This document shows, in pieces, positions 1-9,829 of a DNA stretch of 64,000 nt. The notes below the pieces were generated by a model. It saw only the letters and a list, made by a program, of their open reading frames with translations, was not told the origin of the DNA and made no database searches. Made by a program: the position numbers and the translations under genes. Positions within the stretch are counted from its first letter, which is position 1, and each line of letters begins with the position of its first letter. Source of the DNA: Permianibacter aggregans (GTDB taxonomy: Bacteria > Pseudomonadota > Gammaproteobacteria > Enterobacterales > Permianibacteraceae); contig NZ_CP037953.1 in NCBI RefSeq assembly GCF_009756665.1, forward strand, positions 2,852,001-2,916,000. The letters run 5' to 3'.

Positions 1-225
1 GCCGGTTTTCGCGGCGATTTGCGCAAAATGGGCTTTGCGCTGCTCGTTGACCGAGTTGACCATTTGTTGCACATCACTAGGCGGATTCGGCACCACGATA
101 CCGAGATAACCATTGTTCTGTTCGCCAACCAAACCGCTGGCTTTCGCCGACTTCAAATCGGCAGCGAAAACGCTGCTGGCCAGCAAGGTCAGCGCGATAA
201 ATAAGGCATGCATCATCGTTTTCAT
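1..225 (-). CDS. ydbL: YdbL-family (DUF1318) periplasmic protein, partial at window edge
   Basis: The reverse strand reads from an ATG at 225 to the window edge, so the C-terminus is missing. The 75 visible residues start with a signal peptide ending in a VFA-type cleavage site, followed by DLKSAKASGLVGEQNNGYLG and an NxxR-rich stretch, the pattern of the DUF1318/YdbL family. In E. coli YdbL is encoded with the AsmA-like YdbH and the lipoprotein YnbE, which bridge inner and outer membranes for lipid homeostasis. The YnbE-like gene lies directly upstream here, so the two are probably one operon. Family assignment is by sequence pattern; function is inferred from the family. Confidence 0.8.
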   Translation of the reverse strand, partial: MKTMMHALFIALTLLASSVFAADLKSAKASGLVGEQNNGYLGIVVPNPPSDVQQMVNSVNEQRKAHFAQIAAKTG

Positions 226-234
226 CGTGCGCTC

Positions 235-414
235 CTAGAATAAACCTTTGTTCTCGTCGAACAGTTTTTCCACTTCTTTTTCGACCTTGACCAGAATCTC
301 ATGCTTGATGTTGACATTCATGTTGATCTCGATCGGTTTGTCCGGCGCTTCAATCCGCACCGTTGGTGTGCAGGCGCAGGCCAGCAACGGCAATAACAGC
401 AACACGCGCGACAT
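235..414 (-). CDS. ynbE: YnbE-like outer-membrane lipoprotein
   Basis: A 59-residue protein. The start at 414 puts a lipoprotein signal first (hydrophobic MSRVLLLLPLL then LLAC). The mature part has the short YnbE pattern with a P-x-V-x-I-E-A-P-D-K-P-I-x-I-N-M-N-V-N-I core followed by a charged helix. A longer upstream reading is possible but would bury the signal peptide. The stop is 10 bases before the ydbL-like start. In E. coli YnbE is the outer-membrane partner of the AsmA-like YdbH. No ydbH is visible in the window; it may lie upstream of this pair or elsewhere. Confidence 0.8.
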   Translation of the reverse strand: MSRVLLLLPLLACACTPTVRIEAPDKPIEINMNVNIKHEILVKVEKEVEKLFDENKGLF

Positions 415-605
415 AGGGTTTCTCCTTACTGTGTAGCGGCAGTGTAGTCGAAATGTCTGAAGGCTGGCTGAACATTTGGCGCGGCTATCGCATTGGTTTT
501 TTGCTGATATCCCGAGGCGGCATATCGGCATGGAGGTGCAGCATTTCCGTCATCACTACAGCTTTGCCGATACTGCGCATTTTCAATGCCATCCTCAATA
601 CCGAC

Positions 606-1139
606 ATGACTATCGATACGCAGTTCGCTTGGCTGGTTGTCGTCGGCCTGCTTGCCCGGCTGCTGGATAATGGCCAGGGGCAGCGCTTGGGTTTGCTGAC
701 GATCAGCGGTGTGTGGTCGTTTGGCTCATCGCTCTGGCTGGCGATTGCGGTGGCGCATCTGGGCCAGAGTTATCGCGGTGCCAAAGCCTTGCTGGTTGCT
801 GAGCGCGATTCGAAAACTCTAGTGAGCAATGAAGCACCAATGCCGCGCTGGCAGCAGTGGTTGGCACCACTACTGTATTTGTCGGGTGTCAGCACTTATT
901 CGAGCATGGTTCGATCGCCCTGGCGCTGGCTATTCGGTTTGCTGTCGTTGTCGATCGCGACAGTCGCCTTGCTGATCTGGGGTTGGCGGGCCGGGCAGCC
1001 GATGCTGGCGTTTGGCTTAGGGGCGTTGATCGCATCGCCGTTTGTGTTGCCGGTCCGACATTATTTGCCGGAACGCGCCTCAGTGATTTTGGCCTTGTTG
1101 TTGGTAGCTGCAGCGCTGCTCTGGCGCATCCTACGCTGA
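606..1139 (+). CDS. Hypothetical polytopic membrane protein
   Basis: About 177 residues with five or so hydrophobic segments and a short charged loop in the middle, ending in a strongly hydrophobic C-terminal helix. No recognised domain. The reading frame is open back to an ATG at 453, but codons 453-605 include ATA three times, AGG, ACA and CGA, which are rare in the neighbouring genes, so 606 is the better start. No good ribosome binding site precedes either ATG. Convergent with the lipase gene, whose stop lies 3 bases away. Role unknown. Confidence 0.55.
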   Translation: MTIDTQFAWLVVVGLLARLLDNGQGQRLGLLTISGVWSFGSSLWLAIAVAHLGQSYRGAKALLVAERDSKTLVSNEAPMPRWQQWLAPLLYLSGVSTYSSMVRSPWRWLFGLLSLSIATVALLIWGWRAGQPMLAFGLGALIASPFVLPVRHYLPERASVILALLLVAAALLWRILR

Positions 1140-1142
1140 ACG

Positions 1143-1913
1143 TTAGCGGCTAAGCGGATCGATGTCGCAGTTGAGCACCAAGGTTTGCGCGTACTCGTCA
1201 TTGTTCAGTGCCGCCAGCATCAATAAGCCCTTGGCCAGCACTTCCGATTTATGGCCATCGCGTTTGACGAAATCGAATTTCCAGAACACCGCATCCGGCA
1301 CCTGCATCAGCAAGCGTCGACCATAATGCAGCGGATCGTCGTACTCCCAATAGACCACCCGACGGTTTTTCACCGGTTTGACCGGGCTACGGGTAATCGG
1401 GCTCGGGTTGAAGGCGTAGGCGGAAACCCGTTCCATCTGCATCGAGACATGCAGCGCCAGACCACCACCGAGCGAGTGGCCGGTCACAACCAGCGGCAAG
1501 CCGGCATACTGGCGGCGAATTTCGGTGGCAATTGCCAGCGCTTGCTGATATTGAGTGCCGGTAATGGCGCCATGCCACCAGTCAATTAACTCGTCAGTGC
1601 CACGAAAAGCCAGCGCCAGCCGCTTCACCTGGCCGTTTTCCTGCCAACCGAACAGTTCGTACTGCAGGCCAATTTGCCGCTGTTCACTGCTTTGTTTCAA
1701 ACTCTGCCAGCCGGCCGGCAACTGGAATCGCATACCAGCGGTGGCGTAGGCATTGTTGGCCAACAGCGCATAGGGAGCGCCTTCTATGGCGGCAAACTGA
1801 TGAGCCTCGCTGTAAGCCTGACGCAGGTACTGAGGGTCGCAGCCGCGGACCGACGCCGACAATTCGACGCTGAAACCGGCGACAAACACAAAAAATAGGA
1901 AACGCAACAACAT
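1143..1913 (-). CDS. Exported class 3-type lipase/esterase
   Basis: 256 residues from an ATG at 1913 that begins a clear signal peptide (MLLRFLFFVFVAGFSVELSA). The fold is alpha/beta hydrolase: LALAFRGTDELIDWW is the oxyanion-side motif of fungal-type (class 3) lipases, and VVTGHSLGGGLALH carries the nucleophile serine in GHSLGG. An aspartate in FNPSP/YWEYDDPLHY and a histidine near the C-terminus would complete a triad. Probably secreted to the periplasm. A longer upstream open frame runs into the groESL control region and lacks a signal peptide, so it was not used. Substrate unknown. Confidence 0.8.
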   Translation of the reverse strand: MLLRFLFFVFVAGFSVELSASVRGCDPQYLRQAYSEAHQFAAIEGAPYALLANNAYATAGMRFQLPAGWQSLKQSSEQRQIGLQYELFGWQENGQVKRLALAFRGTDELIDWWHGAITGTQYQQALAIATEIRRQYAGLPLVVTGHSLGGGLALHVSMQMERVSAYAFNPSPITRSPVKPVKNRRVVYWEYDDPLHYGRRLLMQVPDAVFWKFDFVKRDGHKSEVLAKGLLMLAALNNDEYAQTLVLNCDIDPLSR

Positions 1914-2044
1914 TGAGGTGATAAACCGACGTAGAACTAACAACAGCCGGTCCAGCCGGCGGCCGCGCAGTCTGCCTGAAGGATAAAAATTAGGCAATTT
2001 CTTGGTGCGGGCCTTGGGTCCGCCAAGCAAAGCGCGTAAAATTT

Positions 2045-2071
2045 TTAGCACTCCGCCCTCTTGAGTGCTAA
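2045..2071 (+). promoter_or_regulatory. CIRCE operator (HrcA-binding site) of groESL
   Basis: A perfect CIRCE element: TTAGCACTC (2045-2053), 9-base spacer, GAGTGCTAA (2063-2071). CIRCE is the operator of the HrcA repressor, which GroEL keeps active. It overlaps the sigma-32-like -35 element described separately. Confidence 0.95.
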
Positions 2072-2088
2072 TCCAGCACCCCCATATA
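2060..2088 (+). promoter_or_regulatory. Sigma-32-like heat-shock promoter of groESL
   Basis: CTTGAG at 2060-2065, a 14-base spacer, then CCCCATATA at 2080-2088. This fits the sigma-32 pattern CTTGAA / CCCCATNTA. The -35 sits inside the CIRCE operator, so bound HrcA would block polymerase. Inferred from consensus only. Confidence 0.7.
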
Positions 2089-2170
2089 GGGTGGCCTATA
2101 GCTTCAGTGCCGGGCCGTTCCGCGGCCCGGCGATCATTCGACACAGCGTTTATTTCGAGGAGAAAACGCA

Positions 2171-2458
2171 ATGAACCTACGTCCGTTGCACGACCGCGTC
2201 GTCGTCCGTCGTTTAGAAGAGGAGCGCGTCTCCGCCGGCGGTATCGTCATTCCTGACCACGCCGCAGAAAAACCCAGCAAAGGTGAAGTCCTGGCTGTTG
2301 GCCCGGGCAAGCGCTTGGACAATGGTGAAGTCGCTTCCTTGAGCGTCAAGGTCGGCGACAAGGTGCTGTTCGGCAAATACAGCGGCACCGAAGTGAAAGT
2401 CGACGGCAAAGAGCTGGTCGTACTGCGCGAAGAAGATCTGTTTGCCGTGATCGGTTAA
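2171..2458 (+). CDS. groES: Co-chaperonin GroES
   Basis: 95 residues, normal length. Starts [14 protein letters not shown] and contains the mobile-loop region [20 protein letters not shown] (positions 17-36), the part that contacts GroEL. It forms the heptameric lid of the GroEL chamber in the cytoplasm. A good ribosome binding site (GAGGAG at 2157-2162) precedes the ATG. First gene of the groESL operon, 53 bases before groEL, and under the CIRCE/sigma-32-like control region. Confidence 0.98.
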   Translation: MNLRPLHDRVVVRRLEEERVSAGGIVIPDHAAEKPSKGEVLAVGPGKRLDNGEVASLSVKVGDKVLFGKYSGTEVKVDGKELVVLREEDLFAVIG

Positions 2459-2475
2459 TCCGCACGTCAACCTGA

Positions 2476-4143
<1,668 letters not shown>

Positions 4144-4164
4144 TCCAGGCATTTCCGAACCAAC

Positions 4165-4193
4165 AAAAAACCCGCTTCGGCGGGTTTTTTGTT
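4165..4193 (+). terminator. Rho-independent terminator after groEL
   Basis: Stem AACCCGC / GCGGGTT with loop TTCG, flanked by A6 and T6 runs. It can work in both directions and so also ends the convergent histidine kinase gene. Confidence 0.95.
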
Positions 4194-4205
4194 GCCCAAG
4201 AAATT

Positions 4206-5882
4206 TCAGTTCTGCGCGGGCAGCGTGAAATAAATACTGGTTTGTTGCTCCGGTTTCGATTCGATCCAGCAGCGGCCGCCGTGTCGCTCAATCACACGGC
4301 GAACAATCGCCAGCCCGATACCGCGGCCGCCAAATCGATCTTCGGCATTGACCTGATTGAACGGTTGGAACAGGCGATTGATTTCAGCCGGTTGAATGCC
4401 TTCGCCGTTGTCGCGAACAAAGAATGCCGCCGTGTCGGTGCTGAAGTCGACGCCAAAAGCGAACTCGGCGACCAATCGGTGTGCGGTGTACTTGAAGCCG
4501 TTGTCGAACAATTCATCGAGCACGATGCGCATCAATTCCGGATCAGCCCAGACCATCAGTTCCGGCGTGCAGCGCAGTTGTGACTCCGCCTCGGGGTATC
4601 GTTTTTTGACAGCCAAGTAGCTGGCTGAAGCGATGGCCGACAGGTTGATTACCTTGGGTTTCAGCGCGCTGCGACCAATGCGCGAAAATTTCAGCAAGTC
4701 GTCCATCAGCTTACCGAGCTTGTCTGCTGTTTCGGCAATGCGGGTCAACGCTGTGCGTGCCTCATTGTTGATTTGCTCGCCCAATTCTTCCAGCGCAATA
4801 TGCGGATACGAGCGCAAATGACGCAGCGGTGCACGAAAATCATGAGCAAGAATATAGGTCAGATGGGTCAGCTCTTCGTCCATGTGTTTGGCATGCAGTT
4901 GTTCCTGGCGCCAACGCTGCTGAAACAGTTCTGCCTGTTGTTGTTTTTGTATGTAAAGCCGTTGCCAGTAACGGGCAATGGCGAAAATGGCCAATGCCAG
5001 CAGCAAGCCTAGCAGCGGCTCGAACCACAGATGCCAAGCGGAAATGTTGAAGGCATCATCGGTGGAGATGGCCACCATCATCCAGTTCAGGCCACCAACG
5101 AGAAAGGCGTACTCGCTTTTATAGCGCGCCTCACGCATCAGTCGCGGCCATTCTGATGACGCTGGTACCTGTGCTCTGGTGCGGGCCGGAAAACTCTGCA
5201 TCAACTGTCGTTGATCATCGAACAGCAGATAGTCGATACCAACCCGCGGCAAAGGTTGCCGGGCGATGGCGAAACTTTTGCCGATATCGATGCGCATGTG
5301 CACGACAGAAAGCAACGCGGTCGAGTGACGTTGTTCTGCCAGATAGAACACCGGTAAAAATAAATCCAGCGCGCGCTCGCTGGATTCGCCATCGCTGGCG
5401 GGCAGAATGCGCAGACGCTGATCGCGTTCGTCGTAGAAATTCAGTCGGCTCATATCGAGTACCGGCGCATCCGAGTGCTCGACATCTGTGATGACCGGTT
5501 GGCCGCGTTGGCGACTGATTTGCACCAGTTGCTCGGTGCGCTGGGCGCTATAGACATCGCTGACCGACAGCGTGCGAATTTCCGGATAGCGTTCCAACAG
5601 ATTGTTGCCGAATTGCTCGACCACCGAACGGTCGACACGCGGCACTGCTTGCAGCAAGGTACGATAATCCTTTAGTGCATCGGTTAGCATGTCCAGGCGC
5701 TGGTCGAGCACGTATAGCCGCTCTTGCACGGCGAAACTGAATTCGCGCTGCCCCGGTTGCTTGGCGTTGAGCCAATGATTGATGCCGTTGACAATGCTGA
5801 GCAACAGCACGACGCCTGCCACGATCGCCGGTAGCCAACGATGATGCAGTAATTTGATTACAATCGCAGAGTTCAATCGCAT
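4206..5882 (-). CDS. Membrane sensor histidine kinase (orphan)
   Basis: 558 residues. An N-terminal membrane segment (about 14-32) and a second (about 285-303) enclose a large periplasmic domain of roughly 250 residues, probably a CACHE-like sensor. Then a coiled linker and the HisKA helix with the phospho-acceptor in AHDFRAPL, followed by an HATPase domain: N-box-like [12 protein letters not shown]1 box DNGEGI and G2 box GRGIGLAIV. The DFRAPL and DNGFKYT variants resemble phytochrome-type kinases. No response regulator is adjacent, so the partner is encoded elsewhere. It converges on groEL. Ligand unknown. Confidence 0.9.
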   Translation of the reverse strand: MRLNSAIVIKLLHHRWLPAIVAGVVLLLSIVNGINHWLNAKQPGQREFSFAVQERLYVLDQRLDMLTDALKDYRTLLQAVPRVDRSVVEQFGNNLLERYPEIRTLSVSDVYSAQRTEQLVQISRQRGQPVITDVEHSDAPVLDMSRLNFYDERDQRLRILPASDGESSERALDLFLPVFYLAEQRHSTALLSVVHMRIDIGKSFAIARQPLPRVGIDYLLFDDQRQLMQSFPARTRAQVPASSEWPRLMREARYKSEYAFLVGGLNWMMVAISTDDAFNISAWHLWFEPLLGLLLALAIFAIARYWQRLYIQKQQQAELFQQRWRQEQLHAKHMDEELTHLTYILAHDFRAPLRHLRSYPHIALEELGEQINNEARTALTRIAETADKLGKLMDDLLKFSRIGRSALKPKVINLSAIASASYLAVKKRYPEAESQLRCTPELMVWADPELMRIVLDELFDNGFKYTAHRLVAEFAFGVDFSTDTAAFFVRDNGEGIQPAEINRLFQPFNQVNAEDRFGGRGIGLAIVRRVIERHGGRCWIESKPEQQTSIYFTLPAQN

Positions 5883-5957
5883 GGCGGCTCGACAGTCGTC
5901 AGAAGCTTTCGCTTTCTTTTAATCCAATCGAGTATAGGCCATAGGGGAGGGTCAACC

Positions 5958-6578
5958 ATGATTGACTTATACAGTGCCGCCACACCAAACGGGCACAAGA
6001 TTTCCATCGCACTGGAGGAGATGGGCCTGCCGTACGCCCTGCATCCGATCAACCTGTCGGCCAATGAACAAAAGCAGCCGTGGTTTCTGGCCATCAATCC
6101 GAATGGCCGCATCCCGGCCATTGTCGATCGTGACAACGATAACTTCGCTGTGTTTGAAAGTGGCGCGATTCTGATCTATCTGGCCGAGAAAACCGGCAAG
6201 CTACTACCGCGCGAACCAAAAGCGCGCTCGCGAGCGCTGCAATGGCTGATGTTCCAGATGGGCGGCGTCGGCCCGATGCAGGGCCAGTATCACCATTTCA
6301 AGCATTACGCCCCGCAGCGTGTTGATTACGGTATCCGTCGCTACCATGCCGAAACGGCAAGGCTCTATGGCGTACTGAATGAGCAGTTGAATCGCAGCCG
6401 TTACCTGGCGGGAAACGAGCTGAGCATTGCCGATATCGCCACCTTTCCCTGGGTCAATCTGGCCGAGCGAGCCGGCCAGGATCTGAACCAGTTTCCCGCT
6501 TTGCGTCGTTGGGTAAGCGAACTGGCGGCACGGCCAGCCTTCGTCAAAGGACTGCAAACCCCGCCGCGTAACGCCTGA
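5958..6578 (+). CDS. yfcG: YfcG-like glutathione S-transferase / disulfide reductase
   Basis: 206 residues. Thioredoxin-fold half starts [23 protein letters not shown], very like E. coli YfcG, in which the T-P-N-G segment binds glutathione and the enzyme reduces disulfides (Nu class). [11 protein letters not shown] and [10 protein letters not shown] are the glutathione-site motifs; an all-helical C-terminal half follows. Ribosome binding site GGGGAGG is at 5945. Monocistronic by layout. Assigned to the YfcG/YghU group by motif; the substrate was not tested. Confidence 0.88.
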   Translation: MIDLYSAATPNGHKISIALEEMGLPYALHPINLSANEQKQPWFLAINPNGRIPAIVDRDNDNFAVFESGAILIYLAEKTGKLLPREPKARSRALQWLMFQMGGVGPMQGQYHHFKHYAPQRVDYGIRRYHAETARLYGVLNEQLNRSRYLAGNELSIADIATFPWVNLAERAGQDLNQFPALRRWVSELAARPAFVKGLQTPPRNA

Positions 6579-6579
6579 A

Positions 6580-6759
6580 TCATTTGTTTTTCATCCGCAG
6601 CGCCTGCAGTAGCGCCGACAGCTTACGGTTCAGGAAACGAAGACCGATGATGATCAGCGCGGCCAGTATCAGCACTTCAGGCAAGGAATTGCCGAAGCCT
6701 GAGTCGGCGGCTTCGGCAGCAAGTGGACTCGTCAGCATCAGTGCAGTGAAGCGTTTCAT
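6580..6759 (-). CDS. Small exported or membrane protein (hypothetical)
   Basis: 59 residues: a signal-like N-terminus (MKRFTALMLTSPLAAEA), a short polar segment, one transmembrane helix (VLILAALIIIGLRFL) and a basic tail. The layout (signal, short linker, Pro, helix, basic end) loosely resembles a C-terminal sorting signal without a passenger domain, but there is no PEP motif. Divergent from the HTH gene at 6884 and convergent with the GST gene. No family recognised. Confidence 0.45.
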   Translation of the reverse strand: MKRFTALMLTSPLAAEAADSGFGNSLPEVLILAALIIIGLRFLNRKLSALLQALRMKNK

Positions 6760-6883
6760 CGTTTCAACTTCCGGTTGGCCGGCACATGCCGGCCGATGCA
6801 CTGTGCTGAGCTGGAACACCGTCTGCAACGAAATCGTGAAAAGTCGCGCATAATGGCTCATCAGGTATCACCAGGTAATACCA

Positions 6884-7612
6884 ATGAGCGAAACTCCGGG
6901 GTTGATGACGGCACTGAAGCAACAGCTGAAAGCGGCTGGCATCAGTTATAAACAGGTGGCTGAGGCATTGGCGCTGTCGGAAGCCAGTATCAAGCGGCTG
7001 ATGAACAGCGGCGAGCTCAGTCTGAACCGCTTGAACCACATCACTGCGCTATGCGGGTTAGAGCTGAGCGAGCTGGTGCAACTGGCCGAACGTCAGCGCT
7101 TACAGCTTTCGTCCTTGAGCCGCGAGCAGGAACAGGAACTGGTCGCCGATGAAAAACGACTGTTGGTCACCTATCTGTTGCTGAACGATTGGCAACCGGC
7201 ACTGATCCAGCAGGATTATCAATTCGACTGGCCGGAACTGATTCGCCACCTGGCTGCGCTCGACCGGATGCAGCTGATTGATTTATTACCGGGCAATCGG
7301 GTGCGACTGCGCGCCGCTCGCGACTTTGCCTGGTTGCCGGACGGGCCGATCCAACAATATTTCGATCAGCATGTGCGTGAGCCGTTTTTTGCCGGCGATT
7401 TCCAGCCGGAGGGGTTTCTCCGTTTTATGCCGGCAATGGTCAGCAAAAGCAGCGCCGAGAAAGTGCGTGAGCGGCTGGCGAAAACCGCCAGGGAGATAGC
7501 CGAGCTGGTGCGCGCCGATGCGGCACAGCCGACCGCGCAACGCGAAGGCTGCTCGGTGCTGTTGGCCTTTCGGGGATGGGCGTTTCCGGCGTTTGATCGC
7601 TATCGGCGTTGA
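6884..7612 (+). CDS. XRE-type HTH transcriptional regulator
   Basis: 242 residues. Residues about 8-65 form an XRE-like helix-turn-helix: YKQVAEALALSEASIKRLMN is the turn and recognition helix, followed by LNRLNHITALCGLELSELV. The remaining 170 residues are a mixed alpha/beta effector region (LLVTYLLLNDWQPALIQ and so on) without a known ligand motif. Similar HTH plus alpha-helical proteins are common in Pseudomonas-like genomes. Target genes unknown; the divergent small-protein gene is a candidate. Confidence 0.75.
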   Translation: MSETPGLMTALKQQLKAAGISYKQVAEALALSEASIKRLMNSGELSLNRLNHITALCGLELSELVQLAERQRLQLSSLSREQEQELVADEKRLLVTYLLLNDWQPALIQQDYQFDWPELIRHLAALDRMQLIDLLPGNRVRLRAARDFAWLPDGPIQQYFDQHVREPFFAGDFQPEGFLRFMPAMVSKSSAEKVRERLAKTAREIAELVRADAAQPTAQREGCSVLLAFRGWAFPAFDRYRR

Positions 7613-7620
7613 TAATGGCT

Positions 7621-7992
7621 TTAACGAGCCTTTCGTTGAAACGCCTGTCCTTTGGGTAGAGCGGCGCCACAATAAAAACAATACGGATGGCGATCACTGA
7701 GTTTGTGCCGGCATTGCTGACAATGTTGCGAAGTCGCCGTGGATTTGCCGTCTCGAACACCATCCCGTAAATCGATTTCTTCCATTTTCTCCATCAGCAA
7801 CTGATTGCTGAAGTCCTGTTGCCTGGACAGTAGTTCCCACATTGCCTGACAGGTCAACGCCAACGCCTCGACCCGTTGCTCCAGTTGTTCAATCTGGGAA
7901 CTAGCGGACAGTGCAGTGTATTTGGCATCAATGGCGTTTTCACGCGCGCGGTCAATTTGAAAGTGCTGAATGAAATCCCACAAATCAGCCAT
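7621..7992 (-). CDS. Hypothetical coiled-coil protein with C-terminal zinc ribbon
   Basis: 123 residues. The N-terminal half is helical and probably coiled (SSQIEQLEQRVEALALTCQAMWELL). The C-terminal part has two CxxC knuckles, CQQC and CFYC (CQQCRHKLSDRHPYCFYCG), typical of a zinc ribbon. The start is only 6 bases after the stop of the 52-residue membrane protein upstream, so it is the last gene of a three-gene operon. No family recognised. A structural or adaptor role is a guess. Confidence 0.7.
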   Translation of the reverse strand: MADLWDFIQHFQIDRARENAIDAKYTALSASSQIEQLEQRVEALALTCQAMWELLSRQQDFSNQLLMEKMEEIDLRDGVRDGKSTATSQHCQQCRHKLSDRHPYCFYCGAALPKGQAFQRKAR

Positions 7993-7998
7993 TGCTAG

Positions 7999-8157
7999 TT
8001 ACTCGTCATCAGCAGTACGTCGAAGCATACGCGACCACAGCCACACTTCAAACAGCGCCGTTGCCGCGACCAGAATCATGGTTGCACGATAGCTGCCGAG
8101 CAAGTAGAACAAAAACGCCCAGGCCAGCAGGCCAGAACTGAACAGCCAGCGACGCAT
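7999..8157 (-). CDS. Small membrane protein (52 residues)
   Basis: A short gene read from ATG at 8157 (MRRWLFSSGLLAWAFLFYLL), with two hydrophobic helices separated by a few polar residues and a charged end (RMLRRTADDE). It lies 3 bases after the stop of the 67-residue membrane protein and 6 bases before the zinc-ribbon gene, which supports translation in one operon. No known family. Confidence 0.6.
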   Translation of the reverse strand: MRRWLFSSGLLAWAFLFYLLGSYRATMILVAATALFEVWLWSRMLRRTADDE

Positions 8158-8160
8158 AGT

Positions 8161-8364
8161 TCAACTCCTGGCTCCGAGCAATCGTGCTGGTAGCATAAAT
8201 AGCGCTTTGACAAACGACAGGATGCCTTCCAGTGCCCAGAAGGCCAGCCGAAATGGCAACAACAACAGCCAGATCACCGGCAACAACACCAAGGCCAGAA
8301 TAGCGACCGGCCAGCAGATTGCTGCCAGCAACAACCACACCAACACTGTCAAAATAAAGCTCAT
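8161..8364 (-). CDS. Small hydrophobic membrane protein (67 residues)
   Basis: Almost entirely hydrophobic (MSFILTVLVWLLLAAICWP then LALVLLPVIWLLLLPFRL), with an amphipathic C-terminal helix ending in a basic LLGARS tail. Ribosome binding site GGAG lies 5-8 bases upstream. First gene of a compact operon with the 52-residue protein and the zinc-ribbon protein. Proteins of this look are conserved in Pseudomonas-type genomes, but I know no function. Confidence 0.6.
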   Translation of the reverse strand: MSFILTVLVWLLLAAICWPVAILALVLLPVIWLLLLPFRLAFWALEGILSFVKALFMLPARLLGARS

Positions 8365-8464
8365 TGTCGTTCTCCTGCTTGGCGTTGCACCATGAGGTCA
8401 TTATTGCCATCAAAGCGCGAGCTTGTGCGACAAACTGTAAACGGCTGTGTGCATTGAAACATTT

Positions 8465-9478
8465 TCACGGTGCGTTAGCGTTGTGGATGATCTGTCCGCG
8501 TGTTGGCTCGCCTCGTTCGATGAGTGCGCCGTCGGCTTGGTACTGCTGAAACTGCGCTGGCAAGCCATCGCCTTCGCCGAAGCGTTTGCCGGTTTGCAAA
8601 TGAAAATGCAGGTGCGGTTCCGAGGTGTTACCGCTGTTGCCGCAAAGGCCGAGTGTGTCGCCTTGCTTCACCTGGTCGCCAACTTTGACGCGCAGGCTAA
8701 GTTGCTGGAAATGCGCCAGCAGCGCGTATTCGCCGTTGCCAAGATCGAGAATCAGGTGATTGCCGGCCGGATTGGCGCGGTCCATTGAGCCGATGGCTTG
8801 ATCCGGCAAGTCATCAACGGCATGGATGACGACCGCATCGGCCGGGCTCAAAATCGGTTTACCCCAACAGTAATAATCGCTGAGCTGCAGACCGTTGTTC
8901 TGGTGACTCTTGCCATCGCGGTGGACGACAAAATCGTACGCAAAACGCTGGTTCCTGTTCGCCGCATGGTAGTTCTGCTTCAGATCGCGACCACCCCAGA
9001 ACACGAACCATTCACCATCAAACGGCAGACGCATATCGGCCTTGGTTTGGTAATTCAGGTGAGCACTATCAGCAGGGCGCATCGACATCGCCTGTGGCTT
9101 GACTAAAAGCCCTGCCACTTTGCCCAGCGGGTCAAACACCAGCTGCGTCAGCACCGGAATGGCGGTTGTGGAAAAGCTCATGTAACGCTGGTAAACCCAG
9201 AAGCCCTGGTTTTGTTCGACCGTTTCACTGAGCAACTCCAGTGGCTCACCGAGATCGGCACGAATGCGGCGGCTAAATTCATTCAGCGCTGCTTCACTGC
9301 CGAGCGCTTTTTGCATCGTTGGCGTCATCTGCTGCCAAAGTTCCTTCCCCTGCTGTTGTTGCAGTTGCTCGGCGAAATGACGACCACGGGTCTTTGCCGT
9401 TTCGGCAGTCAGTTGGCAAGCCATGGACGTGGCGCTGGCCAGCAGGCAAATCAATGCCAGGTAAATCGTTTTCAACAT
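8465..9478 (-). CDS. Exported M23-family peptidase-like protein
   Basis: 337 residues: signal peptide (MLKTIYLALICLLASATSMA), an N-terminal DUF3887-like domain (about 25-125), then an M23/LytM domain. The C-terminal metal motif HLHFHLQ and the GNSGNTSEPH stretch are present. Where typical M23 enzymes have HxxxD, this protein has RFAYD, so the first histidine ligand is Arg; a QRYAxDF-like variant is known in some M23 relatives. It may therefore be a degenerate or non-standard peptidase, or a cell-wall-binding activator. Likely cotranscribed behind the two-gene regulator/membrane operon upstream. Confidence 0.85.
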   Translation of the reverse strand: MLKTIYLALICLLASATSMACQLTAETAKTRGRHFAEQLQQQQGKELWQQMTPTMQKALGSEAALNEFSRRIRADLGEPLELLSETVEQNQGFWVYQRYMSFSTTAIPVLTQLVFDPLGKVAGLLVKPQAMSMRPADSAHLNYQTKADMRLPFDGEWFVFWGGRDLKQNYHAANRNQRFAYDFVVHRDGKSHQNNGLQLSDYYCWGKPILSPADAVVIHAVDDLPDQAIGSMDRANPAGNHLILDLGNGEYALLAHFQQLSLRVKVGDQVKQGDTLGLCGNSGNTSEPHLHFHLQTGKRFGEGDGLPAQFQQYQADGALIERGEPTRGQIIHNANAP

Positions 9479-9508
9479 AAGACGTTCCTTCGATGGTTTA
9501 TTCAGGGG

Positions 9509-9829
9509 TTAGCTGTTTTGCATGAATTGCAGCAGTTGCTGCCGGTATTGATTCAAGGACGCGCGGCCACTATCGGTCAGGCGAATCGAGGTCAGCGGTC
9601 GTTTGCCGCGAAAGCGCTTGTCGATCTCGATAAACCCTGCCGCCTCCAGTTTCGATAAATGACTGGACAGGTTGCCCTTGCTCAGCCGACAAGCCGCTTC
9701 CAGAAACGAAAACTCGACCCACTCCGCTTCGGAAAGCACGGTCAGAATGGCTAGCCTTGAGGGCTCATGAATCAAGCGATCCAGCTGCAGCAGCGCATCA
9801 AGCGCCTGCTCTGGGGGCGGTTGGCTCAT
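9509..9829 (-). CDS. Winged-helix transcriptional regulator (HTH_34 type)
   Basis: 106 residues. IHEPSRLAILTVLSEAEWVEFSFLE starts the winged helix and LSKGNLSSHLSKLEAAGFI is the recognition helix; RGKRPLTSIRLTDSGR is the wing. This matches the small MarR/ArsR-like 'winged helix DNA-binding domain' family usually coded with a membrane protein. Its ATG overlaps the stop of the upstream membrane-protein gene by 4 bases, so translation is coupled. It probably regulates its own operon. Confidence 0.85.
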   Translation of the reverse strand: MSQPPPEQALDALLQLDRLIHEPSRLAILTVLSEAEWVEFSFLEAACRLSKGNLSSHLSKLEAAGFIEIDKRFRGKRPLTSIRLTDSGRASLNQYRQQLLQFMQNS

